Source of the DNA: Haloferax larsenii JCM 13917
GTDB lineage: Archaea; Halobacteriota; Halobacteria; Halobacteriales; Haloferacaceae
Assembly (NCBI RefSeq): GCF_000336955.1
Contig: NZ_AOLI01000012.1
Span: forward strand, 136,358 to 200,357
Length of the DNA stretch: 64,000 bases
Direction: 5' to 3'
The notes under the pieces are model-generated. The model had not been told where the DNA came from, did not search any database, and saw nothing but the letters and a program-made list of their open reading frames with translations. Below are positions 62,421 to 64,000 of the stretch, one piece after another; positions within the stretch are counted from its first letter, which is position 1; the number at the start of each line of letters is the position of its first letter. The translations under genes and the position numbers were made by a program.

Positions 62421-64000
62421 TGGTTAGTGCGGCCGACGCACTCATCGCGCTGCTTCCGCTTCTGACAATCGCGTACCTCATGGTCGGGCGTTATTGGCCC
62501 GCGACGCGGGCGATGCCCGTCGCGTGGGTCGTCGCAGTCGGGGCTGGCGTCGTCGGCTGGGGCATGTCGGTACAGTGGATCGCGGCATCGACGATTAACG
62601 GGTTCATCACGGCAGCGAACATCCTGTACATCGTCTTCGGGGCAATCCTCCTCCTGTACACGCTCAAGCAGACGGGCGCGTTCGATGCGATAAACAGCGG
62701 GTTCGCAGACATCAGCGAGGACCGCCGCGTACAGGTCGTCCTGCTCGTGTTCCTCATGGGCTCGTTCATCGAGTCGGCCGCTGGCTTCGGGACGCCCGCA
62801 GCCATCGTCGGCCCGCTTCTCGTCGGCCTCGGCTTCCCGCCGCTGGCCGCCGTCGTGGTCGCCCTCACGGGGAACCTGATGGCGATTACCTTCGGCGCGG
62901 TCGGGACGCCGCTCATCATCGGGATGATAGACATCTTCGAGAGCGTCGAATCCATCAGCACCGAAGTACTCGGCACTGGTAACTTCGAGACCATCGCGGC
63001 GTGGGTCGGCGAAATCGCCGTATTCGCCGCGATGCACCACGTCATCGTCGGCATCGCACTCCCCTTTATCGGCGTCGCGATGATGACCCGCTTCTTCGGT
63101 GAAGAGCGGTCCATCAAGCCGGCACTCGAAGTACTTCCCCTCACGCTCTTCGCGTGGGCGTCGTTCTCGGTCCCCTACTTCCTCACCGCGTACTTCCTCG
63201 GACCGGAGTTCCCGGGGCTGCTCGGCTCGATGGTCGGACTGGCCGTGACGGTCGGCGCACTCAAAGCGGGCTTTTTCCACCCCGACGAGGAGTGGGACTT
63301 CGAGCCAGAGTCCGCGTGGCCCGACCACTGGGTCGGTGACATCCAGCCCGGCGAATCGACCAGCGACAACGTCTCTGTCGCCGCCGACGGTGGCAACGTT
63401 CAGTCGAGCATGCCCGCGTCCGCGGGACAGATGTCGCTTCTGAAGGCGTGGACGCCGTACGCGCTCGTCGCGCTGCTTCTGGTCGTCACCCGCGTCGTCG
63501 ACCCCGTCCAGAGCTTCATCACGATGGACGTGTTCAAACTGGCGTGGAGCAACATCCTCGGAACTGACCTCGGAAACGACTTCGCGTTCCTCTACCTGCC
63601 CGGCGCGGTGTTCATCGCCGTCCACCTGCTGACGATTCCGATTCACGGGATGGGGAGCAAGGAAATCAAGGCGTCGTGGGCAGAGACCATCGAGAAGGTC
63701 ACTCCGGCGGTCGTCGCACTGCTGTTCGCAGTCGCGACAGTCCAGATTATGCTGCAGTCCGGCGCAGCAACGGGGACCGACAGCATGCTCATCGTCCTCT
63801 CGGAGGGCATGGCGAGCGTCGCTGGCTCGGCCTACCCGTTCTTCGCCGCGTACGTGGGCGCGTTCGGCGCGTTCCTCGCGGGGTCGAACACCGTCTCGGA
63901 TATCCTCTTCGGCACCTTCCAGTACGGTGTCGCAGACCAGATTGGCACGCCGAAGACCATCATGCTCGGGGCACAGGCGGTCGGCGGTGCCATCGGTAAC
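62421..64000 (+). CDS. lctP: L-lactate permease (3' end beyond the window)
   Basis: This imports lactate, probably with a cation. The frame is open from ATG 62421 to the window end (526 codons plus two bases). The product has twelve or more membrane segments. Family stretches seen are [29 protein letters not shown] near residue 111, [18 protein letters not shown] near 156, and [33 protein letters not shown] near the right edge. GGGGTGG six bases before ATG 62421 acts as ribosome-binding site and favours it over the in-frame ATG at 62406. It is divergent from its likely regulator. Confidence 0.93.

Noticed and set aside
62399-63646. 415-codon minus-strand frame opposite lctP
   Set aside because: It is charged and His/Arg-rich with no domain. 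The plus-strand permease frame is strongly supported.
1-64000. CRISPR arrays, rRNA genes, intact transposases, replication origin
   Set aside because: Looked for regularly spaced repeats, rRNA-like stretches, transposase motifs and Orc/Cdc6 or ORB repeats. None was seen.

Overview
The window looks like a chromosomal segment of a haloarchaeon (Halobacteria), most likely Haloferax or a close relative. The DNA is GC-rich. Predicted proteins are strongly acidic. The information-processing genes are archaeal: TFB, aIF2-beta, SUI1/eIF1, fibrillarin/Nop5, and archaeal-type MetK and CoaD. Many genes have a TATA-like element about 27 bases before the start codon, as expected for leaderless haloarchaeal transcripts. 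The gene set dacZ-mscS, gshA, flpA-nop5, tfb, a DHH-family gene next to a PRC-barrel gene (cdpB1-like), LUD genes and lctP resembles one chromosomal region of Haloferax volcanii as I remember it. That assignment is from memory, not from an alignment.

Layout. 1-7.3 kb is an aerobic respiration block: a partial FKBP-type isomerase, small membrane proteins, a C2H2-like zinc-finger membrane protein, and a minus-strand haem-copper oxidase operon (subunit II, a subunit I-III fusion, subunit IV, two small membrane proteins). 7.5-15.5 kb holds a CYTH protein, metK, a large polyphosphate kinase, thiI, an unknown conserved gene, cysteine synthase and a thioredoxin-like protein. 15.5-24.9 kb holds a PQQ-propeller lipoprotein, a DUF255 protein, prolyl oligopeptidase, purD, an acyltransferase, a PAS histidine kinase and an unknown protein. 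25-27.6 kb carries the diadenylate cyclase dacZ coupled to an MscS-like channel, plus a truncated globin. 27.6-34.6 kb has tRNA-Leu with a duplicated 3' end, a single-cyclin TFB-like protein, coaD, gshA, the box C/D RNP pair flpA-nop5 and several small proteins.

34.6-49 kb holds a lipoprotein, corA, tfb, small zinc proteins, aIF2-beta, an OGG1-like glycosylase, malQ, thrS, an alpha/beta hydrolase, a three-gene operon resembling bacterial quinone/catechol detoxification (two VOC proteins and an MhqD-like hydrolase), a CoA-binding protein and SUI1. 49-54.5 kb has an orphan archaellin, a TIM-barrel protein, a saccharopine-dehydrogenase-like reductase behind paired dyads, an MFS transporter and tRNA-Lys. 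54.7-64 kb has an RCK-DHH protein (possible c-di-AMP hydrolase), a cdpB1-like division gene, and a lactate-utilisation region: a LutB-type fusion, LutC, an Nramp-fold transporter lacking the metal motif, an HTH regulator with candidate operators, and a partial L-lactate permease that runs off the window end.

Functional links: c-di-AMP synthesis and a candidate hydrolysis gene lie 28 kb apart, with a mechanosensitive channel co-transcribed with the synthase. Thiol metabolism (cysK, gshA, a thioredoxin-like protein) is spread over the middle. Lactate uptake, oxidation and regulation are grouped at the right end. I see no CRISPR array, rRNA gene, intact insertion sequence or replication origin.
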